64,000 nt of DNA, from the NCBI RefSeq assembly GCF_018263855.1, contig NZ_CP073318.1:3472001-3536000 (forward strand), in the 5' to 3' direction. The DNA is from Kutzneria sp. CA-103260 (lineage in GTDB: Bacteria; Actinomycetota; Actinomycetes; Mycobacteriales; Pseudonocardiaceae). A program made the position numbers and the translations under genes. Position 1 is the stretch's first letter. Every line of letters starts with the position of its first letter. Shown here piece by piece: positions 47,890-59,112 of this stretch. Below the pieces are notes generated by a model that was not told the origin of the DNA, did not search any database, and saw only the letters and a program-made list of their open reading frames with translations.

Positions 47890-49239
47890 ATGCCAGGGCT
47901 GATGACGCACCGCGCCGAGGTCGACCGATGGCTGGCAGCCGAGCCACGGCTGGCGCACTCCTCGCAAACGGACCGGGTGGCGCTGCGAACATACACCGCC
48001 CAGGGCGAGGCACTGCTGGCCATGCTGCCCGACAGGCCGGAGCGCACGGCCGAGCAGCAGGACATCGCCAAGCTGATCCACCAGTCCTGCCGGCGGTTCC
48101 GGGACCGCTACCTGAGCGCACACGTGACCGAGGTGTTCCACGAGGTACGCGACACACTACGGTCCGGGCCCCGGCTGGCGAACCTCTCGTTCGCCGCAGC
48201 CGAGGCGTTCCCAGGCCTGACGCCGACCCGCGACCAGCTAGCCGAGGAGCAGGCGCGGATCCAGGCGGACAAGGAAGGTCGCGAGATCGACCAGGCGATC
48301 CTGTTCCGCCGACTGCTCCGCACCGCCGCCACCGGACCGCATCTGGTCGAGTCGATGCTCCGGCCCACCGAGCGGGCGCTCGGTCTCGCCGACGAGTTCC
48401 GCCGCACCGGCGACATCCGGCTCGACGCCGTCCACCTCCGGCGCCAGGGGCCGGTGGCCCAGCTGACGATCCACAACGAACACTGCCTTAACGCGGAGGA
48501 CAACCGACACGTCGCCGACATGGAGACCGCCGTCGACCTTGCCCTGCTCGATGACAAGACCCTGGTCGGCGTGGTGCGCGGTGGGGTCATGCAGCATCCC
48601 CGCTACGCCGGGCGACGCGTCTTCAGCGCCGGCATCAATCTCAAGCACCTGCACGCCGGCCAGATCTCGTTCACCGACTTCTTGCTCGGCCGCGAGCTCG
48701 GTTACCTGAACAAGATCCGGTGCGGGCTGCGCACCGACGAGGACCGCTACTGGCCACAGACCACCGTGCAGAAGCCGTGGGTGGCAGCGGTCGACACGTT
48801 CGCCATCGGCGGCGGCGCCCAGCTGCTGCTGTTGTTCGACCGGGTGATCGCGGAGAGCGGCGCATACTTCAGCCTGCCGGCGGCCCAAGAGGGAATCGTG
48901 CCCGGCGCTGCCAACCTGCGGCTGGGCCGGCTGACCGGCAGCCGGATCGCCCGCCAGATCGTGTTGTCCGGGCGGAAGATCTGGGCCACCGAACCGGTTG
49001 CGGGTCTGCTGTTCGACGTGGTCGTGGACGCCACCGCCATGGACGGGCGGATCGCGGCCGAGACTGCCGCCATGGCCAGCCCCGCGGTGGCCGCGAACCG
49101 CAGGATGCTGAACCTGGCCGACGAGTCGGTGGACGAGTTTCGTTCGTACCTGTCGGAGTTCGCGCTACAGCAAGCGCTGCGCGCGTACGCGCCCGATGTT
49201 TTGTCCAAAGTGGACAGATTCTCGGCAGGTGCCCAATGA
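47890..49239 (+). CDS. dpgC: DpgC-type cofactor-free dioxygenase
   Basis: A 449-residue protein: an N-terminal helical extension (1-about 170), then a crotonase core with FSAGINLKHLHAG and FAIGGGAQLLLLFDRVIA. DpgC uses O2 without metal or cofactor to turn 3,5-dihydroxyphenylacetyl-CoA into 3,5-dihydroxyphenylglyoxylate and CoA. Length and architecture match the characterised enzyme. ATG 47890 is one base after the dpgB stop; the stop overlaps the next start (ATGA). In glycopeptide clusters the glyoxylate is transaminated; here a decarboxylase follows instead. Confidence 0.93.
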   Translation: MPGLMTHRAEVDRWLAAEPRLAHSSQTDRVALRTYTAQGEALLAMLPDRPERTAEQQDIAKLIHQSCRRFRDRYLSAHVTEVFHEVRDTLRSGPRLANLSFAAAEAFPGLTPTRDQLAEEQARIQADKEGREIDQAILFRRLLRTAATGPHLVESMLRPTERALGLADEFRRTGDIRLDAVHLRRQGPVAQLTIHNEHCLNAEDNRHVADMETAVDLALLDDKTLVGVVRGGVMQHPRYAGRRVFSAGINLKHLHAGQISFTDFLLGRELGYLNKIRCGLRTDEDRYWPQTTVQKPWVAAVDTFAIGGGAQLLLLFDRVIAESGAYFSLPAAQEGIVPGAANLRLGRLTGSRIARQIVLSGRKIWATEPVAGLLFDVVVDATAMDGRIAAETAAMASPAVAANRRMLNLADESVDEFRSYLSEFALQQALRAYAPDVLSKVDRFSAGAQ

Positions 49240-50891
49240 CCGGCCGCCGGCCGCCGCTGGCCACGATGCTGGACATCCTGCACGACGAGGACGTGCACAC
49301 GGTCTTCGGCAACCCTGGCACCTCCGAGCTGCCGTTCCTGCACGGTCTGGTCGGCGACCCGCGCTTCGAGTTCGTGCTGGCCCTGCACGAGGCGTCGGCG
49401 GTGGCGATGGCCGACGGCTACGCCCGAGCCACCGGTCGGCCGGCATTCGTGAGCCTGCACATCGCGGCCGGGTTGGCGAACGGACTGATCGGATTGCTGA
49501 ACGCGAGCCGGTCGCGCACACCGCTGGTGGTCACGGCCGGCCAGCAGGACAGCCGGCATCTCGTGCAGGACCCGCTGCTGTCCGGCGATCTGATCGGTCT
49601 GGCCGGCGCCGCGGTGAAACAGACCTTCGACGTGCGCCGCGCCGCCGACCTGCCGATTCTGCTGCGGCGCGCGTTCGCGGCGGCCCGGCGGCCGCCGGCA
49701 GGTCCGGTGTTCCTGTCCGTACCGATGGATCTGCTGGCCGACGAGATCCCGATCGACTCGGTCGGCCCGTCCTCGGTGTCTCCGCCGGGGGCGCCGGAGG
49801 ACCTGGCGTCCGCCGTGCGACTGCTCGCCGAAGCCCGCAACCCGGTGATCGTGGCCGGCGACGGGGTGGGCCGGGCTGGTGCCGTCGCCGACCTGGTCGC
49901 GGTCGCCGAGGCGCTGGGCGCGGTCGTCTACCACCAGCCGATGCACGACGGCATCGACTTCCCGCAGCGCCATCCGCTGCACGCCGGGATGCTGCCGCCG
50001 ATCAACGCGGCCATCCGCGCCGCGCTCGACGCCCACGACGCGGTGCTCATCGCCGGCTGCCACGCGTTCAGCCCACACCACTACAGCCCGGGTCCGGCCC
50101 TACCGGCCGGCATCGCCGTGGTTCAGCTGGATTCCGACGCCGAGGAGATCGGCCGAAACTTCCCGGCCGACGCCGGCCTGGTCGGCGGCATCCGGCCCAC
50201 GCTGCGTGCGCTGGCCGACCGGTTGGCCGGCCGGGTGAGCGAGGCGCCGGTCAGGACCCGGGCGGCGGCTCGCCGGCACAACGCCGCCCGGGCCGACATC
50301 GACGCCCGGGCTCGGCTGAAGTACGGGTCGGTCCCGCTGCACCCGCTGGCCGCAGTGCACGCCGTGACGGCGGCCCTGCCGGACGAAGCCGTGGTGGTGG
50401 AGGAGGCCATCACGGCCGGAGTGCTGCTGCGCCAGGTGCTCCGGCAGGACCAGCCGCGGTCCCTCGTGCACACCGTGGGCGGCGGCCTCGGTTCGGGCAT
50501 CGGCGCGGCGATCGGCACCCGCCTCGGTGATCCGAGCCGGCCGGTGGTGGCCGTGCTCGGCGATGGGTGCACCCTGTTCGGTCTGCAAGGGCTGTGGAGC
50601 GCGGCCCGGTACCAGGTGCCGGTGACGTTCGTGGTGATGAACAACGGCGAGTACCGCACCCTCAAGGAAACCCTCGACACCTGGCACGGCCGGACCGGTC
50701 TGCGTCCGGTCCTCGACCTGAGCCCACCTCAGCTGGACTTCACCGCCGCCGCCGCGTTCTTCGGCATCGAGTCGGTCCGGGTCACCGACACCGGCCAGCT
50801 GACCGAGACGATCGCCAAGGCGGTGCGGTCCGAACGGCCGCTGCTGGTGGACGTCCCGATCACCGGCCACAACGACGAGGAGCCGCTGTGA
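49236..50891 (+). CDS. Benzoylformate decarboxylase-like ThDP enzyme
   Basis: A 551-residue thiamine-diphosphate enzyme. The N-terminal Pyr domain has the activating Glu in [19 protein letters not shown] and the benzoylformate-decarboxylase-type [19 protein letters not shown] and VVTAGQQ. The C-terminal PP domain has [13 protein letters not shown] ending in [11 protein letters not shown] (ThDP/Mg motif). It should decarboxylate 3,5-dihydroxyphenylglyoxylate to 3,5-dihydroxybenzaldehyde. Its ATG overlaps the dpgC stop and its stop overlaps the aldehyde dehydrogenase start, giving strict coupling with both partner steps. Confidence 0.92.
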   Translation: MTGRRPPLATMLDILHDEDVHTVFGNPGTSELPFLHGLVGDPRFEFVLALHEASAVAMADGYARATGRPAFVSLHIAAGLANGLIGLLNASRSRTPLVVTAGQQDSRHLVQDPLLSGDLIGLAGAAVKQTFDVRRAADLPILLRRAFAAARRPPAGPVFLSVPMDLLADEIPIDSVGPSSVSPPGAPEDLASAVRLLAEARNPVIVAGDGVGRAGAVADLVAVAEALGAVVYHQPMHDGIDFPQRHPLHAGMLPPINAAIRAALDAHDAVLIAGCHAFSPHHYSPGPALPAGIAVVQLDSDAEEIGRNFPADAGLVGGIRPTLRALADRLAGRVSEAPVRTRAAARRHNAARADIDARARLKYGSVPLHPLAAVHAVTAALPDEAVVVEEAITAGVLLRQVLRQDQPRSLVHTVGGGLGSGIGAAIGTRLGDPSRPVVAVLGDGCTLFGLQGLWSAARYQVPVTFVVMNNGEYRTLKETLDTWHGRTGLRPVLDLSPPQLDFTAAAAFFGIESVRVTDTGQLTETIAKAVRSERPLLVDVPITGHNDEEPL

Positions 50892-52339
50892 ACAAGCTCG
50901 ACGTGCCACCCGGCCGGATTTTCCGCGACGGCTGGACCGTTTCGCATGGCGGCGTCGTCGACGTTCCGGAACCGGCCACCGGCGCGGTGCTGACCACCGT
51001 GGGCGTCGCCGACCCAGCCGACATCCGCGCCGCCGCCGCGACCGCGCGCGCGGCCCAGCGGGAGTGGGCCGCGGCGCCGGCCACCGAACGGGCCCAGGTC
51101 TGCTACCGGGCGGCTGGCCTGCTCGAGACTCACAATGCCCAGGTCAAGGAATGGTTGATCCGCGAGGGCGGCGCGACCGCTTCGAAGGCGGAGTACGAGA
51201 TCGGCGCGGTGCTGGCCGAACTGCGGGTGGCGGCATCGCTGCCCACCCGCCCGCACGGTCACCTGTTGCCCGCCGAACCCGGCCAGCGCAGCCTCGCGCG
51301 GCGGGTGCCGCTCGGGGTTGTCGGTGTGATCAGCCCGTGGAACGTGCCGATGCTGCTCGGCCTGCGAGCCGTCGCGCCCGCGCTCGCGCTGGGCAATGCC
51401 GTGGTGTGGAAGCCGGACCTCCGCACCCCGGTGTCCGGCGGCTACCTGCCCGCGCGGATCTTCGAGGAAGCCGGTCTGCCCACCGGAGTGCTGCAGGTGC
51501 TCGCCGGTGGGCAGGACACGGGCGCGGCCCTGGTCGCCGACCCCGACATCGCCATGATCGCGTTTACCGGTTCCAGCCGAGTCGGCCGGCTGATCGGCGA
51601 GGTCGCCGGGCGCGGTCTCAAGCGGGTCTCGCTGGAACTCGGCGGCAACAGTCCGCTGCTGGTACTCGACGACGCGGACGTCGACGCGGCCAGTTCGGCC
51701 GGCGCGTTCGGCGCGTTCTTCCACCAGGGGCAGATCTGCATGGCGGCGAGCCGGCACATCGTGCTGGCCGACGTCGCGGACGAGTACGTCGACCGGCTGG
51801 TCAAGCGGGCGCAGACGCTGCGCGTCGGCGATCCGTGGACCGACCGGGTCGACCTGGGCCCGATGATCGACGACCGCCAGGCCGACCGGGTGGAGTCGAT
51901 CATCCGCGACTCGGTGGCCCTCGGCGCGTCGGTGGCCACCGGCGGCGGCCGGCGCGGCCGGTTCCACGAGCCGACTGTGCTCACCGGGGTCACTCCCGCC
52001 ATGCCCGCCTTCACCGAGGAGATCTTCGGCCCGGTGGCGCCGGTCACCGTGGCGCGGACCGAGCAGGAGGCGGTGGCGCTGGCCAACCAGACCGAGTACG
52101 GGCTGGCCGCCGCCATCCAGACCGGCTCGGTCGCCCGGGGCCTCGCACTGGCCGAGCAGCTCGACGCCGCGTTGATCCATATCAACGACCAGACCGTCAA
52201 CGACACCGCCTTCGCTCCGTTCGGCGGACGCAAAGCGTCCGGCAACGGCAGCAGTCACGGCGCGGAGCAGAACTCGGAGGCGTTCACCCAGTGGCAGTGG
52301 CTGACGATGCGGGACACCTCGAAGCCCTTCCCGGTCTGA
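50888..52339 (+). CDS. Aryl aldehyde dehydrogenase
   Basis: A 483-residue NAD(P)-dependent aldehyde dehydrogenase: VISPWNVPM, the NAD-binding AFTGSSRVG, general base in LELGGN, and the catalytic Cys in [11 protein letters not shown]. The pattern is closest to benzaldehyde/vanillin dehydrogenases. It should oxidise 3,5-dihydroxybenzaldehyde to 3,5-dihydroxybenzoate, the likely starter acid of the PKS. Start is the GTG at 50888 (GTGA overlap with the decarboxylase stop). Its 3' end overlaps dpgD by 49 bases. Confidence 0.92.
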   Translation: MNKLDVPPGRIFRDGWTVSHGGVVDVPEPATGAVLTTVGVADPADIRAAAATARAAQREWAAAPATERAQVCYRAAGLLETHNAQVKEWLIREGGATASKAEYEIGAVLAELRVAASLPTRPHGHLLPAEPGQRSLARRVPLGVVGVISPWNVPMLLGLRAVAPALALGNAVVWKPDLRTPVSGGYLPARIFEEAGLPTGVLQVLAGGQDTGAALVADPDIAMIAFTGSSRVGRLIGEVAGRGLKRVSLELGGNSPLLVLDDADVDAASSAGAFGAFFHQGQICMAASRHIVLADVADEYVDRLVKRAQTLRVGDPWTDRVDLGPMIDDRQADRVESIIRDSVALGASVATGGGRRGRFHEPTVLTGVTPAMPAFTEEIFGPVAPVTVARTEQEAVALANQTEYGLAAAIQTGSVARGLALAEQLDAALIHINDQTVNDTAFAPFGGRKASGNGSSHGAEQNSEAFTQWQWLTMRDTSKPFPV

Positions 52340-53139
52340 CCGACTCCCGGCCCAGGATCCGGTATGCCAAGAAGGACCACGTCGCGCGCATCACGCTCGA
52401 CCGTCCCGACGTGCTCAACGCGCTCGACCTGCGCACACACGCGGAACTCGCCGAGGTGCTGGACGATTTCGAGGCGGATCCGGACATCTGGCTCGGTGTC
52501 CTGACCGGCGCGGGCGACCGTGCCTTCTCGGTCGGCCAGGACCTCAAGGAACTGGCGGCGCGCACCCGCGACGGCGCCCCGCCATCGACGTTCGGCAGCT
52601 TCGGTCAACCGGGCTGGCCGCGGCTCACGGAGCGGTTCTCCCTGGCCAAGCCGGTGATCGCCCGGGTGAACGGCTATGCGCTCGGCGGTGGTTTCGAACT
52701 GGTCCTCGCCTGCGACATCGTGGTCGCCGCCGAGCACGCCACGTTCGCGCTGCCCGAACCCCGACTCGGCCTGATCGCGGGCGCCGGCGGGGTGTTCCGG
52801 CTGGCCAGGCAACTGCCCTGGAAGGCCGCGATGGGACATCTGCTGACCGGACGTACCCTGTCCGCGTCGCGCGCGGCCGAGCTGGGACTGGTCAACGACG
52901 TCGTTCCGGCGAACCGGCTGGATTCCTGTGTGGACGGTTGGGCGCGCGACATCCTGGCCTGCGCGCCGCTCGCGGTGCGGGCGGTCAAGGAGGCGGCGCT
53001 CACGTCCGTCGATCTGCCGCTGGAACAGGCGTTCACCACCCGCTACCGCTGGGAGGACCGGCGGATGCGCAGCCAGGACGCGGTCGAGGGGCCGCGTGCG
53101 TTCGTGGACAAAAGGCCGCCGAACTGGATCGGTGCCTGA
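52291..53139 (+). CDS. dpgD: DpgD-type enoyl-CoA hydratase
   Basis: A 282-residue crotonase with the full signature: [29 protein letters not shown], and [13 protein letters not shown] carrying the catalytic acid. It matches DpgD, which helps aromatise the DpgA product. The start is GTG at 52291, ten bases after GGAGG and inside the aldehyde dehydrogenase gene; no ATG lies near the domain start. It is the only dpg gene displaced from the dpgA-dpgC block. Confidence 0.88.
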   Translation: MAVADDAGHLEALPGLTDSRPRIRYAKKDHVARITLDRPDVLNALDLRTHAELAEVLDDFEADPDIWLGVLTGAGDRAFSVGQDLKELAARTRDGAPPSTFGSFGQPGWPRLTERFSLAKPVIARVNGYALGGGFELVLACDIVVAAEHATFALPEPRLGLIAGAGGVFRLARQLPWKAAMGHLLTGRTLSASRAAELGLVNDVVPANRLDSCVDGWARDILACAPLAVRAVKEAALTSVDLPLEQAFTTRYRWEDRRMRSQDAVEGPRAFVDKRPPNWIGA

Positions 53140-53160
53140 CCGTCGATGCCGGGGGACATC

Positions 53161-54492
53161 ATGACGACCGCCGCCGCCGTGGCGCCGATTGGCGCCCATC
53201 AGCTGCTGATCTTTCTCATCCAACTGGGCCTGCTCCTGGTGCTGGCCCTGCTGCTGGGCCGCCTGGCCACCGCGCTGCGGCTGCCCGCGGTGGTCGGCGA
53301 GCTGTGCGTCGGCGTGCTGCTCGGTCCGACGCTGCTCGGGCACGTGGCACCCGGCGTGTCCGCCTGGCTGCTACCCACGAACCCGGACCAGTTCCACCTC
53401 CTGGACGCGGTCGGCCAGTTCGGCCTGGTTGGGCTGGTGGGGGTCACCGGCATCGAGGTCGACCTGCGCATGGTGTGGCGCCAGCGCACGGCCGCGTTAC
53501 GGGTGGGCGGCGCGGGGCTGTTGATCCCGTTCGGCCTCGGCCTGGGCGCCGGCCTGCTGCTGCCGGCCGAGCTGCTGGCCAAGACCGGCGACCGCCTGGT
53601 GTTCGCCATGTTCCTCGGCGTCGCACTGTGTGTGAGCGCGATTCCGGTGATCGCCAAAACGCTGGCGGACATGCACCTGTTGCACCGCAACATCGGCCAG
53701 TTGACGCTCGCGGCCGGCACCGTCGACGACGTGTTCGGCTGGCTCATGCTGTCCGTGGTGGCGGCGATGGCGACCGGCGGCGTCAGGGCCGGTGCGATCG
53801 GCTTTTCCGTGCTGTGGCTGGCGGTTGTCGTGGTCGTGGCGATCACCGTCGGACGGCCACTGGTGCGGATGGTGCTGTGCCGGCTCGGCCGGTGCCGCGA
53901 CGCCGGGCCGTCCGTCGTCGGGGCCGTGATCATCGTGACGCTGTGCGCGGCCGCCACCCAGGCGCTCGGCTTCGAGGCCGCGTTCGGCGCGTTTCTCGGT
54001 GGTGTGCTGATCGGTTCCAGCGGCGCCGTCGACCTGGCCAAATTGGCTCCGCTGCGGGTGGTGGTGATGGCGGTGTTCGCGCCGCTGTTCTTCGCCACGG
54101 TGGGGCTGCGCATCGACCTCAGCGTGCTGGGCCAGCCTCTGGTGCTGGTGACGGCGGCCGCGGTGCTGGCCGTCGCGGTCGTCGGCAAGTTCACCGGTGC
54201 CGGCCTCGGCGCGCTGGCCAGCCGGTTGAACGGCTGGGAGTCGCTTGCCATCGGCGCCGGAATGAACGCGCGCGGCGTGATCCAGATCGTCGTCGCGACG
54301 GTCGGTCTGCAACTGGGCGTGCTGACGACCGCGACCTACACGATCGTGATTCTGGTCGCGATCGTCACCTCGCTGATGACCGCTCCGATCCTCGGCTTCG
54401 CCATGCGTCGGGTCGAACAGACTGCCGAGGAGGAGCTACGGCACCGGGAACACGCCGTCTTCCTCGGCCAGACCGGCGACAACCGCCCCTGA
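53161..54492 (+). CDS. Na+(K+)/H+ antiporter, CPA2 type
   Basis: A 443-residue membrane protein with about 12 helices of the CPA2/KefB-like antiporter family: LPAVVGELCVGVLLGPTLLG in helix 2, the conserved Asp pair in LAAGTVDDVFGW, and GAGMNARGVIQI in a late helix. Similar antiporters are routinely encoded in glycopeptide-antibiotic clusters beside dpg genes, where their role is unclear. The ATG at 53161 has GGGGGA upstream and is preferred to 53146. It closes the dpg operon. Confidence 0.88.
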   Translation: MTTAAAVAPIGAHQLLIFLIQLGLLLVLALLLGRLATALRLPAVVGELCVGVLLGPTLLGHVAPGVSAWLLPTNPDQFHLLDAVGQFGLVGLVGVTGIEVDLRMVWRQRTAALRVGGAGLLIPFGLGLGAGLLLPAELLAKTGDRLVFAMFLGVALCVSAIPVIAKTLADMHLLHRNIGQLTLAAGTVDDVFGWLMLSVVAAMATGGVRAGAIGFSVLWLAVVVVVAITVGRPLVRMVLCRLGRCRDAGPSVVGAVIIVTLCAAATQALGFEAAFGAFLGGVLIGSSGAVDLAKLAPLRVVVMAVFAPLFFATVGLRIDLSVLGQPLVLVTAAAVLAVAVVGKFTGAGLGALASRLNGWESLAIGAGMNARGVIQIVVATVGLQLGVLTTATYTIVILVAIVTSLMTAPILGFAMRRVEQTAEEELRHREHAVFLGQTGDNRP

Positions 54493-55591
54493 TACATCTC
54501 ATCGCGGCATCGTGAGACCGTCGTCGGGGCGGTGGCCTACGGCCTGGTCGACGAGGTGATCGGCGTTCGAGACGGGTGTGGGGCTCGAAAGTCGTCGCTG
54601 CAGCTCAGGACGGGTACCGGTACGCATTGATGGCTCCAGCAAGAACGCCGGGTCCGCACCAGCCTTGACGTCGCGCACGAGACAGGGACACTCCTGGACG
54701 TCGAGTGGCCGCCAGCCTCGGAATCGGCGCGGCCAATGCCTGTTCACGGACATGTCGGGTCTGAGACTGGGAGCAGCGCGACAGCAGCCAGCGCTTTCCG
54801 CACCCCGCCTACGGATAGCAACCCGCACCGCCGCAGGAGCAGGAGCGAAACAGGAGTGGCGTACCTGCCGCACCGGCGTCGATCCGCTGTTACCCGACAG
54901 CAACAGACCCACGCCATGCAGCAGTTTCTCTGTTTCCGCAGGTCAGCGCATCATTCGGGCACAACTAGGGGTTAAGGCTTGCCGCGAGGTAAAGGGGTCG
55001 CCCCTCCGAATTTCACCTCGAACTCAGCGCCCCAACTCCCCCCATATTACAGAGGTGCGAACCGGACCAGCACGAGTGACGGCCAAGCCTGACTCATGAC
55101 GCAGACCCGATAGTCTTTGACCTGCCCGGACGCAGTTCTCGGCATGTCCGGCTCACAGCCACGCACCGGTGTCTGTGGCCTGCACGGACGTGCTTTTCGG
55201 CACGTACAGCGCCGGCCCCTATGCCCTTTCTCGCCGGCCGACCAGCCAAACAACACCGCAGGCTTGCTCGGCACACACAGCTGTACCACGAACCGGCCAA
55301 GCTTCTCCACGAGCGAGGACCTTGGCCACAGAGCGGGCCTGCCAACCGAACGCAACAGGCGATCAGCGACCGCCAGCGACCGGCGTCCACAGTGGACCGA
55401 AGCGAAGCCGCTGACGCAGCGCGCCGCCGCGTCTGGTCATCAGCGCGGCGGCGACGCCGGTCCCCAGCACCGCCGGTTGTCCACCGGACAGAAGCCGGGT
55501 GAACCGTTGTCCGCTGGCGGACACGTGAAGTAGCTTCGAGCCGGGCATCGGGATGACAACGTTGTCAACGGCGGCGGAGGGTGGTTCCGGA
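54493..55591. other. Intergenic stretch, no intact gene
   Basis: About 1.1 kb between the antiporter and the mannosidase. It contains direct repeat copy 1 (54833-55052) and, at 55179-55215, a further segment shared with 59999-60034 (CCTGCACGGACG then TTTTCGGCACG). Open frames here show no family pattern. A possible weak terminator for the dpg operon pairs ACCGCCCC at 54483-54490 with GGGGCGGT at 54526-54533. Confidence 0.5.
54833..55052 (+). repeat. Direct repeat copy 1 (220 bases)
   Basis: This stretch aligns along its length with 59616-59834: shared blocks include GCAGGAGCAGGAGCGAAACA, GGCGTACCTGCCGCA, GGTCAGCGCATC, GTAAAGGGGTCGCC and CGAACTCA, with the end at TTACAG in both. Divergence is spread over the repeat, so it is an old duplication. 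Together the copies bracket the GH92 gene. Confidence 0.8.
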
Positions 55592-58500
55592 ATGCGGCGG
55601 CCGGGGCATTTTTCCAACAATCGCACCAGAACGCTCGTGGTCACCTCGGTGCTCACGCTGCTCGTGACGGCGACCGGTGCGGCCGGGGCCGCGCCAGTGA
55701 GCGATGCGCTGGTGGGCGATCCGGCCGCGCTGGTGGACCCGATGATCGGCACCGGCTCGGGCGGGGCGACGGTCGGCCAGGTGGACACCTCGCCGGGCGC
55801 GTCTGCTCCGTTCGGCATGCTGAGCTTCAGCCCGGACACCCCGTCGCGACCCGACGGCGGCGGCTACAACTACGACGACAACTCGACGCTGGGCCTGAGC
55901 CTCACCCACATGTCCGGCCCGGGCTGCTCAGCGTTCGGCGACTTCCCGATCCTGCCGACGGTGGGTGCGATCGGCGCGAACCCCGCTGCCACAACGGAAC
56001 CCTTCGACCACGCCCACGAGCACGCCTCCCCCGGCTCGTACGACGTGCAGCTGAACCCGGGCACCTCCAACGCGATCAAGACGAGCGTGGCGGCGACGCA
56101 GCGCACGGGCCTCGCGCAGTTCACCTACCCGGGCGCCGACGCGGCCAACCTGCTGTTCAAGATGGGTGACGCGCAGTCCGGCAACATGGCGGCGGACATC
56201 GAGGTCATCGGCGACAACCAGATCACCGGCACCGAGACAGCGGGCCAGTTCTGCGGCTCCCCCGGCACCTATCCGGTGCACTTCGTGGCGACCTTCGACC
56301 GTCCCTTCTCCTCCTACGGCACCTGGCACACGGCACCGGTCGGCGACAACGTGTTCACCACCCCGACCGGCCAGCTGGACTGGGGCTACCACTACATCAA
56401 CGCCGGCGGCAGCACACCGACGATCGCACCCACCACCACGGCGGACGGCCAGAGCGCGATCTCGTGGCAGCAGTCGACCGCGACGGCGAACACCTGGATT
56501 GAGACGACCCCGCCGGCGCTGACCCAGGGCGACTCGTACGAGGCGAGTGTGACGCTCCAGGGCTCCGGACAGGTCTACCTGAACTTCTACAACGGACAGC
56601 AGGACGTGGCGGGCAAGGCGGTCACCCTAACCTCCACCCCGGTCACCGTCACGGTCGACACGACGATCCCGACCGGCTCGATCCGCTCCCCCCAGTTCCA
56701 GGTGCGCACTCCCGCCGACGGCGCGGTCAACCTCGTCGCCTCGGCGGTCTCGATTCGCAAGCAGGGCGTGGTGACCACGCCGGGCAGCGCGAAGACGGCG
56801 GTCCAGGGCTCGGGCCAGCAGCGCGTGCCGGCGACGACCAACGGCAAGCAGGCGCCGGCGACGCAGGTGGCTCCGAAGGGCACCGAGGCCAAGGGCGGGC
56901 AGTCCCGCACCCAGGTGGCCGGCACGAGCGGCCTCCAGTCCGGCGCGTGGGTCACGTTCGACGCCCGCGACCGCCAGCAGGTCGGCATGAAGGTGGCCCT
57001 GTCCTACGTGAGCACGGCCGACGCCTGGACGAATCTGGCGCGGGAAAGCCACGGCTGGGAGGTCTCGGCGACTGCGCGGCAGACCCGGGAGCAGTGGAAC
57101 CAGCTGCTGTCCCGGATCCGGATCGGCGGCGGCACGCACGCGCAGCAGGTCGAGTTCTACACCGCGCTCTACCACGCGCTGCTGGAACCGAGCATCTTCT
57201 CCGACGCCAACGGTGACTACCTCGGCTTCGACGACAAGGTGCACCGGACACCGCCTGGTCACGCGCAGTACGCCAACTTCTCCGGATGGGACATCTACCG
57301 CAGCGAGGTCCCGCTGCTGGCGATGCTCGCTCCGGACCAGACCAGCGACATGATGACCTCGCTGCTCAACGACCAGTCCCAGGGCGGCTGGCTGCCCAAG
57401 TGGGGCTTCGCCAACGACTACACCGACGTGATGAACGGCGACGCGGCCGACCCGATCCTGGCCGAGGCTTACACGTTCGGCGCGCGGGGTTTCGACCTGC
57501 GGGCGGCGCTGGCCGCGATGGTCAAGGGCGCCACGGTGATTCCGACGCAGAGCCAGCTCGGCCAGGGCTTCTACGCCGAGCGCCCGCAGCTGGACTCCTA
57601 CCAGCAGCTCGGCTACGTGCCGAACACCGCGCAGAGTTCGCTGTCGCCGGTGCCCAACGGCGCGTCGGAGACCCTCGAGTACGCCAGCGCCGACTTCGCC
57701 ATCGCGCAGGTCGCCAAGGACCTCGGCGACACCGCGACCTACTGGAAGTTCCTCGCGCGGTCGCAGAACTGGACCAACGTCTTCAACGTCGACGCCGGCT
57801 ACGTCGAGCCGAGGGACGCCGACGGGCAGTTCCCGGCCGGCGACCCGACGACGACCGGCATGGGCAGCTTCGGGCAGTCCGGCTTCCAGGAGGGCAACGC
57901 GGCCCAGTACACCTGGATGATTCCGCAGAACATCGCCGGCCTGGTCAGCGCGCTCGGCGGCCCCGCGGCGGCCAACAGCAGGCTGGACACGTTCTTCCAG
58001 TACCTGCAGGCCGGTCCGGACGCCCCGTACGAGTGGGCGGGCAACGAACCCGCCTTCGCCACGCCGTGGCTGTACGACTACACGGGCGCGCCGGCCAAGA
58101 CGCAGGCGATCGTGCACCACCTGCTGGACACGGTCTACGCGGCCACCCCCGGCGGCGAGCCCGGCAACGACGACCTCGGCTCGATGAGCTCCTGGTTCAT
58201 CTGGTCCAGTCTGGGCATGTACCCGGTGACCCCGGGCGCACCCGCGCTGGCGCTCGGCGCGCCGATCTTCCCGCACGTCGAGATGGATCTCGCCGGCGGT
58301 CACCACGTGACGATCTCCGCACCGGGCGCGTCCACGTCGGCCTTCGTGCGCGGACTCGCCGTCAACGGCCGGAAGTCCACGGCCGCCTGGCTGTCGACGT
58401 CGGCCCTGAGCCACCAGACCACGCTGGCCTTCTCCCTCGGCGCGACACCCGACCCGTCGTGGGGCACCTCCGCCGCGGACGTCCCACCGTCCTATCCGGC

Positions 58501-58993
58501 CGGCCCGTTGGCGTTCCCGCCCGGCCGCAAGCCGGTGATCCTCGTGCCGACCGGCGACAACCTGCTGGGTAACACGCCGACCGGACAGCTGTCGTGGCAG
58601 GGCCCGGTGGAGAACGGGGTCGGGTCGGTGCCGGGGACGGTCGCCACGGCGACCACGCCGGAGGGGGCGAGCGCGGTGCACTGGACCCAGACGAACGCCG
58701 ATGCCAACACCTGGATCTGGACCGATCCGTCGCCGCAGTTGCCGGGCGGCCAGAGCTACCAGGCGTCGATCACCTTGCAGGGCAAGGGTGACGTCTACCT
58801 AAACTTCTGGAGCGGGCAGCAGGACCTGGCCAGCATGACCGTCACGCTCACCTCGACCCCGCAGACCCTGACCCTGCAAGGCGAGGTGCCGTCCACGACG
58901 GACACTCACCTCCAGATCCGGACCGCGGACACGGGACCGGTCGACCTCTACGCCAGCGCGGCCTCGATCCGGTTGCTCGTGCCTCAGTCGTGA
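55592..58993 (+). CDS. Secreted GH92 alpha-mannosidase with two beta modules
   Basis: A 1,133-residue exported protein. The signal peptide covers about 1-34. The GH92 N-terminal domain begins [11 protein letters not shown]; the catalytic domain has [10 protein letters not shown] (general acid Glu, about residue 812) and [12 protein letters not shown] (general base Asp, about 858). A module of about 120 residues (about 270-390; [20 protein letters not shown]) is inserted in the N-terminal domain, and a related copy forms the C-terminus (about 990-1133; [20 protein letters not shown]). Both look like carbohydrate-binding sandwiches. Family activity is Ca-dependent exo-alpha-mannosidase. ATG 55592 with GGAGGG upstream; in-frame ATG 55553 also possible. 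Confidence 0.92.
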   Translation: MRRPGHFSNNRTRTLVVTSVLTLLVTATGAAGAAPVSDALVGDPAALVDPMIGTGSGGATVGQVDTSPGASAPFGMLSFSPDTPSRPDGGGYNYDDNSTLGLSLTHMSGPGCSAFGDFPILPTVGAIGANPAATTEPFDHAHEHASPGSYDVQLNPGTSNAIKTSVAATQRTGLAQFTYPGADAANLLFKMGDAQSGNMAADIEVIGDNQITGTETAGQFCGSPGTYPVHFVATFDRPFSSYGTWHTAPVGDNVFTTPTGQLDWGYHYINAGGSTPTIAPTTTADGQSAISWQQSTATANTWIETTPPALTQGDSYEASVTLQGSGQVYLNFYNGQQDVAGKAVTLTSTPVTVTVDTTIPTGSIRSPQFQVRTPADGAVNLVASAVSIRKQGVVTTPGSAKTAVQGSGQQRVPATTNGKQAPATQVAPKGTEAKGGQSRTQVAGTSGLQSGAWVTFDARDRQQVGMKVALSYVSTADAWTNLARESHGWEVSATARQTREQWNQLLSRIRIGGGTHAQQVEFYTALYHALLEPSIFSDANGDYLGFDDKVHRTPPGHAQYANFSGWDIYRSEVPLLAMLAPDQTSDMMTSLLNDQSQGGWLPKWGFANDYTDVMNGDAADPILAEAYTFGARGFDLRAALAAMVKGATVIPTQSQLGQGFYAERPQLDSYQQLGYVPNTAQSSLSPVPNGASETLEYASADFAIAQVAKDLGDTATYWKFLARSQNWTNVFNVDAGYVEPRDADGQFPAGDPTTTGMGSFGQSGFQEGNAAQYTWMIPQNIAGLVSALGGPAAANSRLDTFFQYLQAGPDAPYEWAGNEPAFATPWLYDYTGAPAKTQAIVHHLLDTVYAATPGGEPGNDDLGSMSSWFIWSSLGMYPVTPGAPALALGAPIFPHVEMDLAGGHHVTISAPGASTSAFVRGLAVNGRKSTAAWLSTSALSHQTTLAFSLGATPDPSWGTSAADVPPSYPAGPLAFPPGRKPVILVPTGDNLLGNTPTGQLSWQGPVENGVGSVPGTVATATTPEGASAVHWTQTNADANTWIWTDPSPQLPGGQSYQASITLQGKGDVYLNFWSGQQDLASMTVTLTSTPQTLTLQGEVPSTTDTHLQIRTADTGPVDLYASAASIRLLVPQS

Positions 58994-58997
58994 CGGT

Positions 58998-59087
58998 TCA
59001 CGGCTTGGCGGCGGTGAGCAGGACGACGCTGTCCTCCAGCGCCTCCAGGCCGTGGCGGTCGGATGGGATGACGAGCAACTCCTGGTA
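58998..59087 (-). pseudogene. Cupin-domain C-terminal remnant
   Basis: The last 30 codons before a stop read [20 protein letters not shown] then LLTAAKP, the typical end of a small cupin (His-containing strand followed by [10 protein letters not shown]). Nothing of the N-terminal half follows upstream; the frame changes into the ATPase remnant. Confidence 0.6.
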
Positions 59088-59112
59088 GATCGGACGTTGT
59101 CGAAGCGCCGAC

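Noticed and set aside
51064..52290. N-terminal extension of the DpgD frame through the aldehyde dehydrogenase gene
   Set aside because: The extra 400 residues are the shifted frame of the dehydrogenase. A GTG with GGAGG at 52291 gives the normal DpgD length.
54499..54912. A 137-codon minus-strand frame after the antiporter gene
   Set aside because: No recognised pattern and it runs into direct repeat copy 1; it could be a transposase scrap, but I cannot support that.
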